A stretch of DNA of 64,000 bases from Pseudomonas sp. BN411 (GCF_029871235.1 NZ_SSOM01000073.1:248001-312000), one strand, 5' to 3'. Positions 19,897 to 28,953 are shown, numbered from the stretch's first letter. Numbers and translations are program-made. The notes: generated by a model not told the origin, from the letters alone.

Positions 19897-19920
19897 GAAG
19901 CCGCCTCCGGGCGGCTTTTT
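19897..19920 (+). terminator. Rho-independent terminator of pckA
   Basis: GCCGCC-TCCG-GGCGGC followed by TTTTT, about 20 bases after the pckA stop codon. Confidence 0.9.
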
Positions 19921-19936
19921 CATTGTTGGCGGTCGA

Positions 19937-20036
19937 GTAGGATGGCGTAGAGCGAAGCGAAACCCATCAGGGGCCTGCGCCATTGGTACTCCTTCCAACC
20001 TCCGACGGTGGGTCGATGAAGCGTGACCCACCCTAC
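19937..20036. repeat. Intergenic palindromic repeat, family C (GTAGGATGG / CCACCCTAC)
   Basis: Begins GTAGGATGGCGTAGAGCGAAG and ends GCGTGACCCACCCTAC; the outer arms pair imperfectly. Related copies lie at 22955 and 41596. Such GTAGGATGG...CATCCTAC units are common in pseudomonad intergenic DNA. Confidence 0.75.
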
Positions 20037-20153
20037 GTCTACACCGAGCCGTAACATTCGCCCCGGAGTTCCGGAATCGTCCCACCCAATTGGCGCACCG
20101 AGGCGGTGTGCTGCGGGTCCATGATCAATGCCCCCGTCAAAGGAGTGATCCCC

Positions 20154-22094
20154 ATGCCCGCAACCAGCCTCGCCAAGGTCTTCGGTTACGACCATTTCCG
20201 CCCCGGCCAGGAAGCCGCCATCTCCGCCGTACTGGCGGGCCGTTCGGCCGCCGCCATCTTTCCCACCGGTTCCGGCAAGTCGCTGTGCTACCAATTGCCG
20301 GCCCTGCACCTGCCGCACCTGACCCTGGTGGTGTCGCCACTGCTAGCGCTGATGCAGGACCAACTGGCCTTCCTGCACCGTCACGGCATCGCCGCAGCCA
20401 GCATCGACTCGGCGCAGAGCCGCGAAGAGGCGGCCGAGGTCATGGCGCGGGCGCGCGCCGGTGAGCTGAAGATCCTGATGATTTCCGTCGAGCGCCTGAA
20501 GAACGAGCGCTTCCGTGGATTCATCCAGCAGGTGCCGATCTCGCTGCTGGTGGTGGATGAGGCCCACTGCATTTCCGAGTGGGGCCACAATTTCCGACCC
20601 GACTACCTCAAGCTGCCCGAGTACCAGCGCCAGTTCGGCATCCCCCAGGTGCTGCTGCTGACCGCCACGGCGACGCCGACGGTGATCGCCGATATACAGC
20701 GCAAGTTCGCCATCGCCGATGCCGATGTCATCACCACCGGCTTCTACCGTCCCAACCTCAACCTGTTGGTGGAGCCGGTGGCCGGTGCGCGCAAGCTGGA
20801 CCGGCTGGCGAGCTGGCTGGGCGATCGCGCGGGGCAGCCGGCCATCGTCTACGTCACCCTGCAGAAAACCGCTGAAGACGTGGCCGGGTGGCTGACCGAG
20901 CGCGGCGTCGCCGCGAGCGCCTATCACGCTGGCATGGCCCATGAGGAGCGTGAGGCGCTGCAGCGCCGGTTCATGGCCGGGCAGGTCAATGTGATGGTCG
21001 CCACCATCGCTTTCGGCATGGGCATCGACAAGAGCGACATCCGCCAGGTGGTGCACTACGACCTGCCCAAGTCGGTGGAAAACTACAGCCAGGAGATTGG
21101 CCGCGCCGGGCGTGACGGCCAGCCTTCGGACTGCCTGGTACTGGCCAACCGCGACAGCCTCAACGTGCTGGAGAACTTCGTCTATGGCGATACGCCGGAG
21201 CTGTCTGGCATCCGCCTGGTGCTGGCGGAGCTGAAGGCGGCAGGGCAGGGTGGGGACCGCTGGGAGCTGATGCTCGGCGCGCTCTCGGACCAGAGCAACA
21301 TTCGCCAGCTGCCGCTGAAAACCCTGCTGGTGCAGCTGGAACTGCGCGGCATCATCGCGCCGCTCTATGCGTACTTCGCCGATTACCGCTTCAAGCATCT
21401 GTTGGCGCCTGAAGCCCTGGTGGAGCAGTTCGACGGTGAGCGTCGCCAGTTCGTCGAAGCGCTGCTGCGCACCTCCACCCGAGCACGCACTTGGTGCACC
21501 GTGGATTTCGACCGTCTCTATCGCGAGTACAACGCCGAGCGCAGCCGCGTGGTGAAGGCTCTGGATTACTTCCAGGAGCGCGGCTGGATCGAGTTGGAAA
21601 GCAAGCAGATGACCGAGGTCTACGCCCTGCAGAAACCCGACTTCGAGCCGGAAGCCCTGGCCGTCGAACTGCACCGTTACTTCCGCCAGCAGGAAGACAG
21701 CGAAATCGCACGCATCCAGGCGATGCTGCAGCTGTTCTCCAGCGACAGTTGCCTCAGTGCGCGGCTTGCCCGCTATTTCGGCGACCACGAGGTCCCCGAG
21801 CGCTGCGGCCACTGCTCGGTATGCCAGGGCCGCGTGGCGCGCCTGCCGGAGCCGCCAGCCCTGGCGCCCCTGACGGAGCGGAGCTTCAGCGCCCTGTGTG
21901 GCGGCTTCAGCCAGCGCTACCAGGAATTGCGCGGCGAGCCGCCCAGCGCCGAATGCCTGACCCGACTGCTCTGCGGCATCAGTGCACCGCTCTTCACCCG
22001 GCTCAAGGCGCGCAACCTGCCGGGCTTCGCTGCGTTGGAGGCCTATCCCTACGCCGAGGTGCGCAATTGGGTGAGCCAACAGCGGGACTTGTAG
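20154..22094 (+). CDS. RecQ-like ATP-dependent DNA helicase
   Basis: Superfamily-2 3'-5' helicase of 646 aa. Motif I is FPTGSGKSLCYQLP (near residue 40), motif II VVDEAHCISEWGHNFRPDY (the DEAH plus aromatic-loop region), motif III TATATP, and motif VI IGRAGRDGQ. A Cys cluster in the RQC zinc position is present (C...RCGHCSVC, around residue 545-565), but there is no HRDC-like C-terminal domain of normal RecQ type. The aromatic loop reads SEWGHNF rather than RecQ's SQWGHDF, so it belongs to a RecQ side branch rather than being the main recQ. AGGAG 8 bases before the ATG at 20154 fixes the start; the longer frame upstream lacks one. The stop codon lies inside a REP arm. Confidence 0.88.
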   Translation: MPATSLAKVFGYDHFRPGQEAAISAVLAGRSAAAIFPTGSGKSLCYQLPALHLPHLTLVVSPLLALMQDQLAFLHRHGIAAASIDSAQSREEAAEVMARARAGELKILMISVERLKNERFRGFIQQVPISLLVVDEAHCISEWGHNFRPDYLKLPEYQRQFGIPQVLLLTATATPTVIADIQRKFAIADADVITTGFYRPNLNLLVEPVAGARKLDRLASWLGDRAGQPAIVYVTLQKTAEDVAGWLTERGVAASAYHAGMAHEEREALQRRFMAGQVNVMVATIAFGMGIDKSDIRQVVHYDLPKSVENYSQEIGRAGRDGQPSDCLVLANRDSLNVLENFVYGDTPELSGIRLVLAELKAAGQGGDRWELMLGALSDQSNIRQLPLKTLLVQLELRGIIAPLYAYFADYRFKHLLAPEALVEQFDGERRQFVEALLRTSTRARTWCTVDFDRLYREYNAERSRVVKALDYFQERGWIELESKQMTEVYALQKPDFEPEALAVELHRYFRQQEDSEIARIQAMLQLFSSDSCLSARLARYFGDHEVPERCGHCSVCQGRVARLPEPPALAPLTERSFSALCGGFSQRYQELRGEPPSAECLTRLLCGISAPLFTRLKARNLPGFAALEAYPYAEVRNWVSQQRDL

Positions 22095-22184
22095 GGGCGA
22101 ATTCATTCGCCAAGCAGGCTGAAGGCCTGCCCTTCGGCATTGCGGGACCGCTTCGCGGTCCTTGGCGAATGAATTCGCCCCTAC
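22091..22184. repeat. REP-type palindrome, family A, overlapping the helicase stop codon
   Basis: GTAGGGGCGAATTCATTCGCC at the left pairs with GGCGAATGAATTCGCCCCTAC at the right (perfect over 21 bases); an inner GGACCGCTTCGCGGTCC hairpin lies between. The TAG of the helicase gene (22092-22094) is made of the first bases of the repeat. Confidence 0.9.
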
Positions 22185-22325
22185 AGGTAAAGCCGTGCCT
22201 CTCATAGGAAGGTCGGGCCATACGGATTTTTTGATCGATACCATCGTTAATCAGTGTTGGAAGCAGGCCTTGCGGCTGCTTAGGATGGCGCCACTTTCAA
22301 TCTCGCCTCTCCCAAGGATTCCTAC

Positions 22326-22928
22326 ATGCGCATTGACGACGCCATCCGCAGCCGCCGGGCCATCAAGAACTACGACACCAGCTTCAGCATGAGCCGCGAG
22401 GACAAGGACGCCCTGCTGGAGCTGGCCCTGCTCGCCCCCACTGCCTTCAACCTGCAGCACGTGCGTCTGGTGGAAGTCAGCGACCCGGCCCTGCGTCAGC
22501 GCATTCGCGATGTGGCCTGGGACCAGGCGCAGGTGACCGAAGCCTCGATGCTGGTGATCGTGTGCGCCCGTCTCGACGCCTGGGAGCGGGATTCCGCCCG
22601 TGTCTGGGCCGAAGCTCCGCAGCCGGTGCAGGAGTTCATGGCTGGTGCCATCGACACCTACTACCGTGGCAAACCGCAGGTGCAGCGCGATGAAGTGATG
22701 CGCAGCTGCGGCCTCGTGGCCCAGACCCTGATGCTCGCCGCGCGTGGCAAGGGCCTGGACAGCTGCCCCATGGACGGCTTCGATTTCGACGCCGTGGCCG
22801 ACCTGATCCGTCTGCCGGAGAATCATGCAATCGGCTTGATGGTCGCCGTGGGCAAGCAGACCGCACCGGCCCGTCCGCGCATCGGCAAGCTGGCCTTCGA
22901 CGAAGCGGTGATCCGCGACCAGTTCTGA
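22326..22928 (+). CDS. Nitroreductase family protein
   Basis: FMN-dependent oxidoreductase fold of 200 aa. The N-terminal SRRAIKNYD motif (near residue 9-17) binds the flavin phosphate, and RGKGLDSCPMDGFD (near 140) is the second flavin-contacting region. It would reduce nitro groups, quinones or similar acceptors with NAD(P)H; the physiological substrate is not known. Single gene, with a REP element on either side. Confidence 0.9.
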   Translation: MRIDDAIRSRRAIKNYDTSFSMSREDKDALLELALLAPTAFNLQHVRLVEVSDPALRQRIRDVAWDQAQVTEASMLVIVCARLDAWERDSARVWAEAPQPVQEFMAGAIDTYYRGKPQVQRDEVMRSCGLVAQTLMLAARGKGLDSCPMDGFDFDAVADLIRLPENHAIGLMVAVGKQTAPARPRIGKLAFDEAVIRDQF

Positions 22929-22954
22929 CGACCCCCGCTCCCACAGGCTCCACC

Positions 22955-23012
22955 GTAGGATGGGTGGAGCGGAGCGATACCCATCATCCCGGTGGGCTGA
23001 AGCCCACCCTAC
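22955..23012. repeat. Intergenic palindromic repeat, family C
   Basis: GTAGGATGGGTGGAGCGGAG on the left and GGGCTGAAGCCCACCCTAC on the right; related to 19937 and 41596. Lies just downstream of the nitroreductase, before the 3' end of the LysR gene. Confidence 0.75.
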
Positions 23013-23021
23013 TCATCCACC

Positions 23022-23939
23022 TCATATCCGGCCGATGCCCATCAAAAGCTCGATCAGCCATTGCAGGGCTTCATCCTCTTCGCGCTGGGCCACGCTCACC
23101 AGATCGAGGTGGAAAGGGCCGACGGCGAAGGGCAGGGGATGCACCTGCAGGGGCAGCAGGCTGGCGAAGTGATGGGCCAATCGCGCCGGCAGCACCACGC
23201 TGAGGTCGGTGCTGGCGACGATATGGGCCGCCTGCAGGTAGTTAGGTGTGGTGTAGACGATGTCCCGCGCCAGCCCCTGTTCCCCCAGCCACTGATCGAC
23301 CATGCCTTTGGTCTGGCCACCGTGTACCCAGAGGTGGCGTAGCCTGAGAAAGCCGGCGAGGTCGGGCGCCTCCTGCAATTGAGGATGGTCGCGGCGGGCC
23401 ACCAGGCGCAGCGTTTCGCTCATCCAGCGGCGGCTGGCGAAGCGCGAGGGAATGCTTTCGAAGCGGCCCAGCACCAGGTCCAGTTCTCCGTGGTCCAGTG
23501 CGGCGGCGGGCAGGCTCGGAGAGAGGTGGCGGATGGCGATCTTCACCCCCGGCGCTTCCTCGGCCAACTGCTGCAGCAAGCGTGGCATGCAGATCAGTTC
23601 CACGTAGTCCGTCACGGCGATGGTGAAGCGCTGGCGGCTGCGTGTCGGGTCGAAGCCTTCACCGATCACCAGGCTCTGCTCGATCTGCTTGAGCGCGGCA
23701 CGGATCGGCGTCTCCAGCGCCAGCGCCCGTGGCGTCGGCTGCATCGCCCGGCCGACGCGCACCAGCAGCGGGTCGCCGAGCAGCTCGCGCAGACGGTTCA
23801 GCGCATTGCTCACCGCCGGCTGGCTGAGGGCCAGGCGCTCCGCCGCGCGGGAGACGTTGCGCTCGCGCAGCAGGGCGTCCAGCACCCGCAGGAGATTGAG
23901 ATCGAAATTGGAGATATTCACCAGGGGAATGCCATTCAT
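23022..23939 (-). CDS. LysR-family transcriptional regulator
   Basis: 305-aa regulator with an N-terminal winged helix-turn-helix (NLLRVLDALLRERNVSRAAERLALSQPAVSNALNRLRELLGD, in the first 60 residues) and a C-terminal substrate-binding domain. NodD/LinR-like N-terminus (FDLNLLRVLDALL). The ATG at 23939 gives the usual short lead-in; 63 further bases are open upstream. It is divergent from the fatty-acid type cluster starting at 24123, with a REP element between, so control of that cluster is a reasonable inference. Confidence 0.88.
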   Translation of the reverse strand: MNGIPLVNISNFDLNLLRVLDALLRERNVSRAAERLALSQPAVSNALNRLRELLGDPLLVRVGRAMQPTPRALALETPIRAALKQIEQSLVIGEGFDPTRSRQRFTIAVTDYVELICMPRLLQQLAEEAPGVKIAIRHLSPSLPAAALDHGELDLVLGRFESIPSRFASRRWMSETLRLVARRDHPQLQEAPDLAGFLRLRHLWVHGGQTKGMVDQWLGEQGLARDIVYTTPNYLQAAHIVASTDLSVVLPARLAHHFASLLPLQVHPLPFAVGPFHLDLVSVAQREEDEALQWLIELLMGIGRI

Positions 23940-24018
23940 CACAAGACTAAATTTCAAAAATAGTACCGGCTTCCTTAAGGTGATTGGCGTTTTCGTGATC
24001 ACGCGGCGACCGAGGTTT

Positions 24019-24076
24019 GTAGGAGCGAGCTTGCTCGCGAACCATGCAGCACATTCGCCAGCAAGCTGGCTCCTAC
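24019..24076. repeat. Classical Pseudomonas REP pair (REPIN), family B
   Basis: GTAGGAGCGAGCTTGCTCGCGAA on the left and TTCGCCAGCAAGCTGGCTCCTAC on the right, an inverted pair of the well-known pseudomonad REP sequence. It separates the divergent LysR gene and the dehydrogenase gene. A second pair lies at 28390. Confidence 0.92.
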
Positions 24077-24122
24077 GACGGGCCGCGTCCGTTATCGCCT
24101 ACTAGAACAAGAGGACATCTCA

Positions 24123-25361
24123 GTGACCCCTAGCGCATCCAACATCCAGCGGGCCGCCGTGATCGGCGCGGGCACCATGGGCCGAGGTATCGTCATGAGC
24201 CTGGCCAGTGCCGGCCTTGAGGTCCGCTGGCTGGACAACAACCCGCAGATGCTCGAACAGGCGCAGGGCGTGGTCGCCGAGACCTATGCCCACAGCGTGC
24301 GCCAGGGCCGCATCAGCGAGGCCCAGGCCGCCGAGCGCGTCGCCCGCATCCAGCCGGTGGGCGGCTACGACGAGCTGGCCGATGTCGATCTGGTGATCGA
24401 GGCCGTCTTCGAGAACCTCGAACTCAAGCAATCCATCTTCCGCGAGCTGGATGCCCGTCTGAAGCCGACGGCCATCCTCGCCAGCAACACCTCCGCCCTG
24501 GATATCGACGCCATCGCCGCCGTGACCGGGCGCCCGGAGCAGGTCCTCGGCCTGCACTTCTTCAGCCCGGCGCACATCATGAAGCTGCTGGAGATCGTCC
24601 GTGGCGCACACACGGCACCCGTGGTGCTGGACGCCACCCTGGAACTGGGCCGGCGTATGGGCAAGGTTTGCGTGGTGGCCGGCAACTGCAAGGGTTTCAT
24701 CGGCAATCGCATGCTCCATACCTACGTGCGCGAGGCGCGCATGATGCTGCTGGAAGGCGCGTTCCCTCATCAGGTGGACAGTGCGCTGCAGGGCTTCGGC
24801 TTCGCCATGGGCCCGTTCCGCATGTACGACGTGGTCGGTATCGACCTGGAATGGCGCGCCCGTGAACTGGCGGGCAAGGGCCAGGACGACCCGGCGGTGC
24901 AGGTGGACAATCGCCTCTGCGGCCTTGGCCGCTTCGGCCAGAAGTCGCGCATGGGCTACTACCGCTACGCCGAAGGCAGCCGCCAGGCCGAGCACGACCC
25001 GGAAGTGGACGCCCTGGTGCTGCAGGTGTCAGAGCAGCTCGGCTTCGAGCGTCGCAATGTCGGCCCCGAGGAAATCCTCGAGCGTTGCCTGCTGGCCCTG
25101 GTCAACGAAGGGGCGAAGATCCTCGAAGAAGGCATCGCAGCCTCCAGTACCGACATCGACACCGTTTACCTCAATGGCTACGGCTTTCCGGCCGACAAGG
25201 GCGGGCCGATGGCCTGGGCCGACAGCCAGGGGCTGCCGGCTATCCGCGCGCGCCTGGAAGCGCTGGCCGAGCGCTTCGGCAGCCACTGGCAGCCGGCCGC
25301 ACTGATCCGTCGCCTGGCCGAGTCCGGCCACCACTTCGCCGATTTACAACAGGAGGCCTGA
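24123..25361 (+). CDS. 3-hydroxyacyl-CoA dehydrogenase
   Basis: NAD-dependent enzyme of 412 aa that oxidises (S)-3-hydroxyacyl-CoA in beta-oxidation. Rossmann motif VIGAGTMGRGI (residues 13-23), acidic NAD-binding D39 region (WLDNN), the SNTSALDI segment, and the catalytic His in LGLHFFSPAH. Two C-terminal helical 3HCDH domains follow, as in the C-terminal half of FadB, but there is no enoyl-CoA hydratase domain. Start is GTG, preceded by AGAGGA. The acyl-CoA dehydrogenase gene starts 1 base after the stop. Confidence 0.92.
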   Translation: MTPSASNIQRAAVIGAGTMGRGIVMSLASAGLEVRWLDNNPQMLEQAQGVVAETYAHSVRQGRISEAQAAERVARIQPVGGYDELADVDLVIEAVFENLELKQSIFRELDARLKPTAILASNTSALDIDAIAAVTGRPEQVLGLHFFSPAHIMKLLEIVRGAHTAPVVLDATLELGRRMGKVCVVAGNCKGFIGNRMLHTYVREARMMLLEGAFPHQVDSALQGFGFAMGPFRMYDVVGIDLEWRARELAGKGQDDPAVQVDNRLCGLGRFGQKSRMGYYRYAEGSRQAEHDPEVDALVLQVSEQLGFERRNVGPEEILERCLLALVNEGAKILEEGIAASSTDIDTVYLNGYGFPADKGGPMAWADSQGLPAIRARLEALAERFGSHWQPAALIRRLAESGHHFADLQQEA

Positions 25362-25362
25362 C

Positions 25363-27153
25363 ATGGCTTACAAGGCACCCCTGCGCGACATGCGCTTCGT
25401 GCTCCACGAACTCTTCGACGTTTCCGGCCACTGCGAACTGCTGGCCAACGGCCTGGACCGCGAGCTGATCGACGGCGTGCTGGAAGAGGGCGCGCGCTAC
25501 GCGGCCGAAGTGGTCTCGCCGCTCAACCGCAACAGCGACGAAGAAGGCGTGACCCTGGCGCAGGGCGAGGTGACCACGCCCAAGGGCTTCCGCGAGGCTT
25601 ATCGGCAGTACTGCGACAACGGCTGGGCGAGCATGACCGGCCCGCAGGAGTTCGGCGGCCAGGGTTTCCCGCAGATGGTCGCGTGCAACTTCCACGAGAT
25701 GCTGATGGGCGCCAGCCTGTCGTTCCGTGTGTATTCCGGCCTCACCGAAGGTGCCGTGCTGGCGCTGTACAAGCACGGCAGCGATGCCCTCAGGCAGGCC
25801 TATCTGGAGAACCTGGTGAGCGGACAGTGGGCCGGAACCATGTGCCTCACCGAACCCCAGGCCGGTACCGACCTCGCTTTGCTGCGCACCCGTGCCGAGC
25901 CCCAGGCCGACGGCAGTTTCAAGGTCAGCGGCAGCAAGATCTTCATCAGCGGCGGCGAGCAGGACCTGTCCGAGAACATCGTCCACCTGGTGCTGGCGCG
26001 CCTGCCGGATGCGCCGGCCGGGGTCAAGGGCATCAGCCTGCTGCTGGTGCCCAAGTTCATCGCCAACCCCGATGGCACGCCGGGAACGAAGAATGCCGTT
26101 TCCTGCGGCGCCATCGAACACAAGATGGGGATCAAGGGCGCCGCCACCTGCGTGATGAACTTCGACGGCGCCACCGGCTGGCTGATCGGTGAAGCCAACC
26201 AGGGCCTGGCGTGCATGTTCACCATGATGAATGACGCGCGCTTCCAGGTCGGCCTGCAAGGGCTCGGCATCGGCGAGCAGGCTTTCCAGGGCGCCCTGGC
26301 CTATGCCCGCGAGCGCCTGCAATCCCGCGCGCTCAGCGGCCCGGCTGCGCCGGAAAAACCGGCTGACCCGATCATCCACCATCCCGATGTGCGACGGATG
26401 CTGCTGACCCAGAAGACCCTGGTGGAAGGCAGCCGCATGCTGGCCGCTTACTGCGCGCGCCAGCTGGACCTGGAGCACGGCCATCCGGATGCAGCCCAAC
26501 GCAAGGCCGCCAGCCGTCGCGCGGCGTTGCTGATCCCCATCGTCAAGGCCTTCCTCACCGACATGGGCCAGGAAGTGGCCAGCCTCGGTGTGCAGGTCTA
26601 CGGCGGTCATGGCTTCATTCGCGAGTGGGGCATGGAGCAGTTGATGCGCGACAGCCGCATCACCCAGATCTACGAAGGCACCAACGGCATCCAGGCGCTG
26701 GACCTGATTCGCCGCAAGCTGATGGGCGACGGCGGTGCCGAACTGGCCGCCCTGCAGGACGAGTTCTCCGCCCTGGCCGATGCCCAGGCTGCGCGCACCG
26801 AACTGGCCGAGCTGGCCGGTGCTGTGCTGGCGCGCCTGCAGGAGTGGCGTGGCCTGACCGCGACCCTGCTGGACCGGGTGCGGGAGAACCCCGAGGAAAT
26901 CGGTGCCGCCTCGGTGGACTTCCTGCAGTACTCGGCCTATGTCCTATTGGCGGGTTTCTGGTTGCAGGCGGCGGCGCGTGCCCAGGACGCCCTGGAAGCG
27001 GGCACCTCGGAGGCGGACTTCTACCAGGCCAAGCTGCACAGCGCGCGCTTCTACCTGCGTCGCGTGCTGCCCCGTGCCAGCAGCCACCGCGAGGCCCTGC
27101 TGGGCGGCGCGGATTGCCTGATGGCGCTGCCCGAGGCGCATTTCGCCTTCTGA
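25363..27153 (+). CDS. Acyl-CoA dehydrogenase (600-residue type)
   Basis: FAD-dependent enzyme introducing the alpha-beta double bond in acyl-CoA. The FAD/substrate signature MCLTEPQAGTDLALLRTRAE is near residue 160-180, and YEGTNGIQALDLIRRK near 440 carries the usual catalytic Glu. The 596-residue length with a C-terminal extension (about 470-596) matches the long acyl-CoA dehydrogenase group that includes DmdC-like enzymes; the chain-length preference is not known. Translationally coupled to the hydroxyacyl-CoA dehydrogenase and 64 bases upstream of the alcohol dehydrogenase. Confidence 0.92.
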   Translation: MAYKAPLRDMRFVLHELFDVSGHCELLANGLDRELIDGVLEEGARYAAEVVSPLNRNSDEEGVTLAQGEVTTPKGFREAYRQYCDNGWASMTGPQEFGGQGFPQMVACNFHEMLMGASLSFRVYSGLTEGAVLALYKHGSDALRQAYLENLVSGQWAGTMCLTEPQAGTDLALLRTRAEPQADGSFKVSGSKIFISGGEQDLSENIVHLVLARLPDAPAGVKGISLLLVPKFIANPDGTPGTKNAVSCGAIEHKMGIKGAATCVMNFDGATGWLIGEANQGLACMFTMMNDARFQVGLQGLGIGEQAFQGALAYARERLQSRALSGPAAPEKPADPIIHHPDVRRMLLTQKTLVEGSRMLAAYCARQLDLEHGHPDAAQRKAASRRAALLIPIVKAFLTDMGQEVASLGVQVYGGHGFIREWGMEQLMRDSRITQIYEGTNGIQALDLIRRKLMGDGGAELAALQDEFSALADAQAARTELAELAGAVLARLQEWRGLTATLLDRVRENPEEIGAASVDFLQYSAYVLLAGFWLQAAARAQDALEAGTSEADFYQAKLHSARFYLRRVLPRASSHREALLGGADCLMALPEAHFAF

Positions 27154-27217
27154 CCAGGCGAGCCGGCGCACCGTGTGAATGCGGTGCGCCCCCACAACAA
27201 CAACGGAGGACGCCCCG

Positions 27218-28381
27218 ATGCAGCCCTTCAGCTTTGCCACTACCGCGCAGATCCTCTGCGAATCCGGCTCGGCCGCACGTCTTGCCGACCTCTGCCGCGA
27301 GCGCGGCGCCCAGCGCGTTCTGCTGGTGACCGATCCGGGCATCACGCGGCTTGGCTTGCTGGACGATATCCTCCTCGGATTTGCCCTCGATGGCCTCAGC
27401 GTTGCGGTCTACGACCAGGTCCAGGCCGATCCGCCCGAGGCGGTGGTGCTGGAAGCCGTGGAGCTGGGGAAAGTCCTAGGCGCCCAGCTGGTGGTGGGAT
27501 TCGGCGGCGGCAGCTCGATGGACGTGGCCAAGCTGGTGGCGTTGTTGGCGCACCCGGACTGCCAGCAGGGGCTGGCGGACATCTACGGCGTGGGCAACGC
27601 GCGCGGCCAGCGTCTGCCGCTGCTGCAGGTGCCGACCACGGCTGGCACCGGTTCCGAGGTGACGCCCATAGCCATCGTCACCACCGGCGAGACCACCAAG
27701 ATGGGCGTCGTGTCGCCGCTGCTGCTGCCCGACCTCGCCCTGCTGGACGCCGACCTGACCCTCGGCCTGCCGGCGGCGGTCACGGCAGCGACTGGCATCG
27801 ACGCCATGGTCCATGCCATCGAGTCCTACACCAGCAAACTGAAGAAGAATCCGCTGTCCGACGTGCTGGGTCGCGAGGCCCTGCGCCTGCTGGCCGGCAA
27901 CCTCGACGCGGTGGTCCAGGACGGCCGCAACCGCGAAGCGCGCCAGGCCATGCTGCTGGGGGCATGCCTCGCCGGCCAGGCGTTCGCCAATGCCCCGGTG
28001 GCGGCCGTGCATGCACTGGCCTATCCGCTGGGCGGGCACTTCCATATTCCCCATGGTCTGTCCAACGCCCTGGTGCTGCCCCACGTGCTCCGCTTCAACG
28101 CCGAAGTGGCGGCACCGCTCTACGCAGAGCTGGCGCCGCTGGTGCTCGGCAGCAAACTCAAACAGGGCAGCGAGATGCAGCTCACCGAGCAGTTGATCCT
28201 CGAGCTCGCCGCTTTCAGTGAACGCAGCGGATTGCCCACTCGATTGCGCGATGCCGGTGTGCCCGAGGCTATGCTGCCGCGCCTGGCCAGCGATGCCATG
28301 TTGCAACAGCGGCTGCTGGTGAATAATCCGCGCGAGGTCAGCGAAGCGCAGGCCCTGGCCATCTACCAAGCCGCCTACTGA
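27218..28381 (+). CDS. Iron-containing alcohol dehydrogenase
   Basis: Group III NAD(P)-dependent alcohol dehydrogenase of 387 aa. GGGSSMDVAKL (near residue 95) is the nucleotide-binding turn; iron ligands are the Asp and His of GIDAMVHAIE and the two His of GGHFHIPHG. GGAGGA 7 bases before the ATG at 27218 decides this start over an earlier one. It follows the two beta-oxidation-type genes and precedes a thioesterase, so it may oxidise or reduce a hydroxyacyl or aldehyde intermediate of that pathway; this is inference. Confidence 0.92.
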   Translation: MQPFSFATTAQILCESGSAARLADLCRERGAQRVLLVTDPGITRLGLLDDILLGFALDGLSVAVYDQVQADPPEAVVLEAVELGKVLGAQLVVGFGGGSSMDVAKLVALLAHPDCQQGLADIYGVGNARGQRLPLLQVPTTAGTGSEVTPIAIVTTGETTKMGVVSPLLLPDLALLDADLTLGLPAAVTAATGIDAMVHAIESYTSKLKKNPLSDVLGREALRLLAGNLDAVVQDGRNREARQAMLLGACLAGQAFANAPVAAVHALAYPLGGHFHIPHGLSNALVLPHVLRFNAEVAAPLYAELAPLVLGSKLKQGSEMQLTEQLILELAAFSERSGLPTRLRDAGVPEAMLPRLASDAMLQQRLLVNNPREVSEAQALAIYQAAY

Positions 28382-28389
28382 ACCTCCGG

Positions 28390-28443
28390 TAGGAGCCAGC
28401 TTGCTGGCGAATGCAGCCGTTCGCGAGCAAGCTCGCTCCTACA
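28390..28443. repeat. Classical Pseudomonas REP pair (REPIN), family B
   Basis: GTAGGAGCCAGCTTGCTGGCGAA and TTCGCGAGCAAGCTCGCTCCTAC as an inverted pair, between the alcohol dehydrogenase and the thioesterase. Same family as 24019-24076. Confidence 0.92.
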
Positions 28444-28473
28444 TGAACCGATCCAACCGAACCCAGGAACCCC

Positions 28474-28911
28474 ATGAGCCAACCCCAGCACCTGCGCGGC
28501 GACTATCGCCACTTCCAGCCCATCACCACCCGCTGGCACGACAACGACATCTACGGCCATGTGAACAACGTGGTCTATTACGGCTACTTCGACAGCGCGG
28601 TGAACACCTACCTGATCGAACAGGGTGGGCTGGATATCCACGACGGCGGCGTGGTGGGTTTCGTGGTCAGTTCGTCCTGCGACTACTTCGCCTCCATCGC
28701 CTTCCCCGACCGCATCGAGGTCGGCCTGCGTGTTGGCAAGCTGGGCAACAGTTCGGTGCAATACGAACTGGCGATCTTCAAGCAGGGCGAGAGTGAGGCC
28801 TGTGCGGCCGGACGCTTCGTGCATGTCTTCGTTGATCGCGAAAGCAACCGGCCAGTGCCGATTCCCGAGACGCTGCGTGCGGCATTGGCAGAGTTGGTGA
28901 TCGCAACCTGA
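28474..28911 (+). CDS. 4-hydroxybenzoyl-CoA thioesterase-type hotdog protein
   Basis: 145-aa single hotdog domain. The motif TTRWHDNDIYGHVNNVVYYGYFD (near residue 20-42) is that of the 4HBT/YbgC group, with the catalytic Asp and the GHVNN turn. It would release CoA from acyl-CoA esters; the substrate is unknown. It closes the group of fatty-acid type genes begun at 24123 and probably shares their control. Confidence 0.9.
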   Translation: MSQPQHLRGDYRHFQPITTRWHDNDIYGHVNNVVYYGYFDSAVNTYLIEQGGLDIHDGGVVGFVVSSSCDYFASIAFPDRIEVGLRVGKLGNSSVQYELAIFKQGESEACAAGRFVHVFVDRESNRPVPIPETLRAALAELVIAT

Positions 28912-28925
28912 CCGACTGCTTTGCC

Positions 28926-28953
28926 TGTGGGGGCGAATGAATTCGCCCCCACA
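28926..28953. repeat. Minimal family A palindrome / possible terminator
   Basis: TGTGGGGGCGAAT and ATTCGCCCCCACA are perfect complements around GA. It may be a single outer arm pair of the family A repeat and could act as a 3' hairpin for the thioesterase transcript. Confidence 0.75.
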
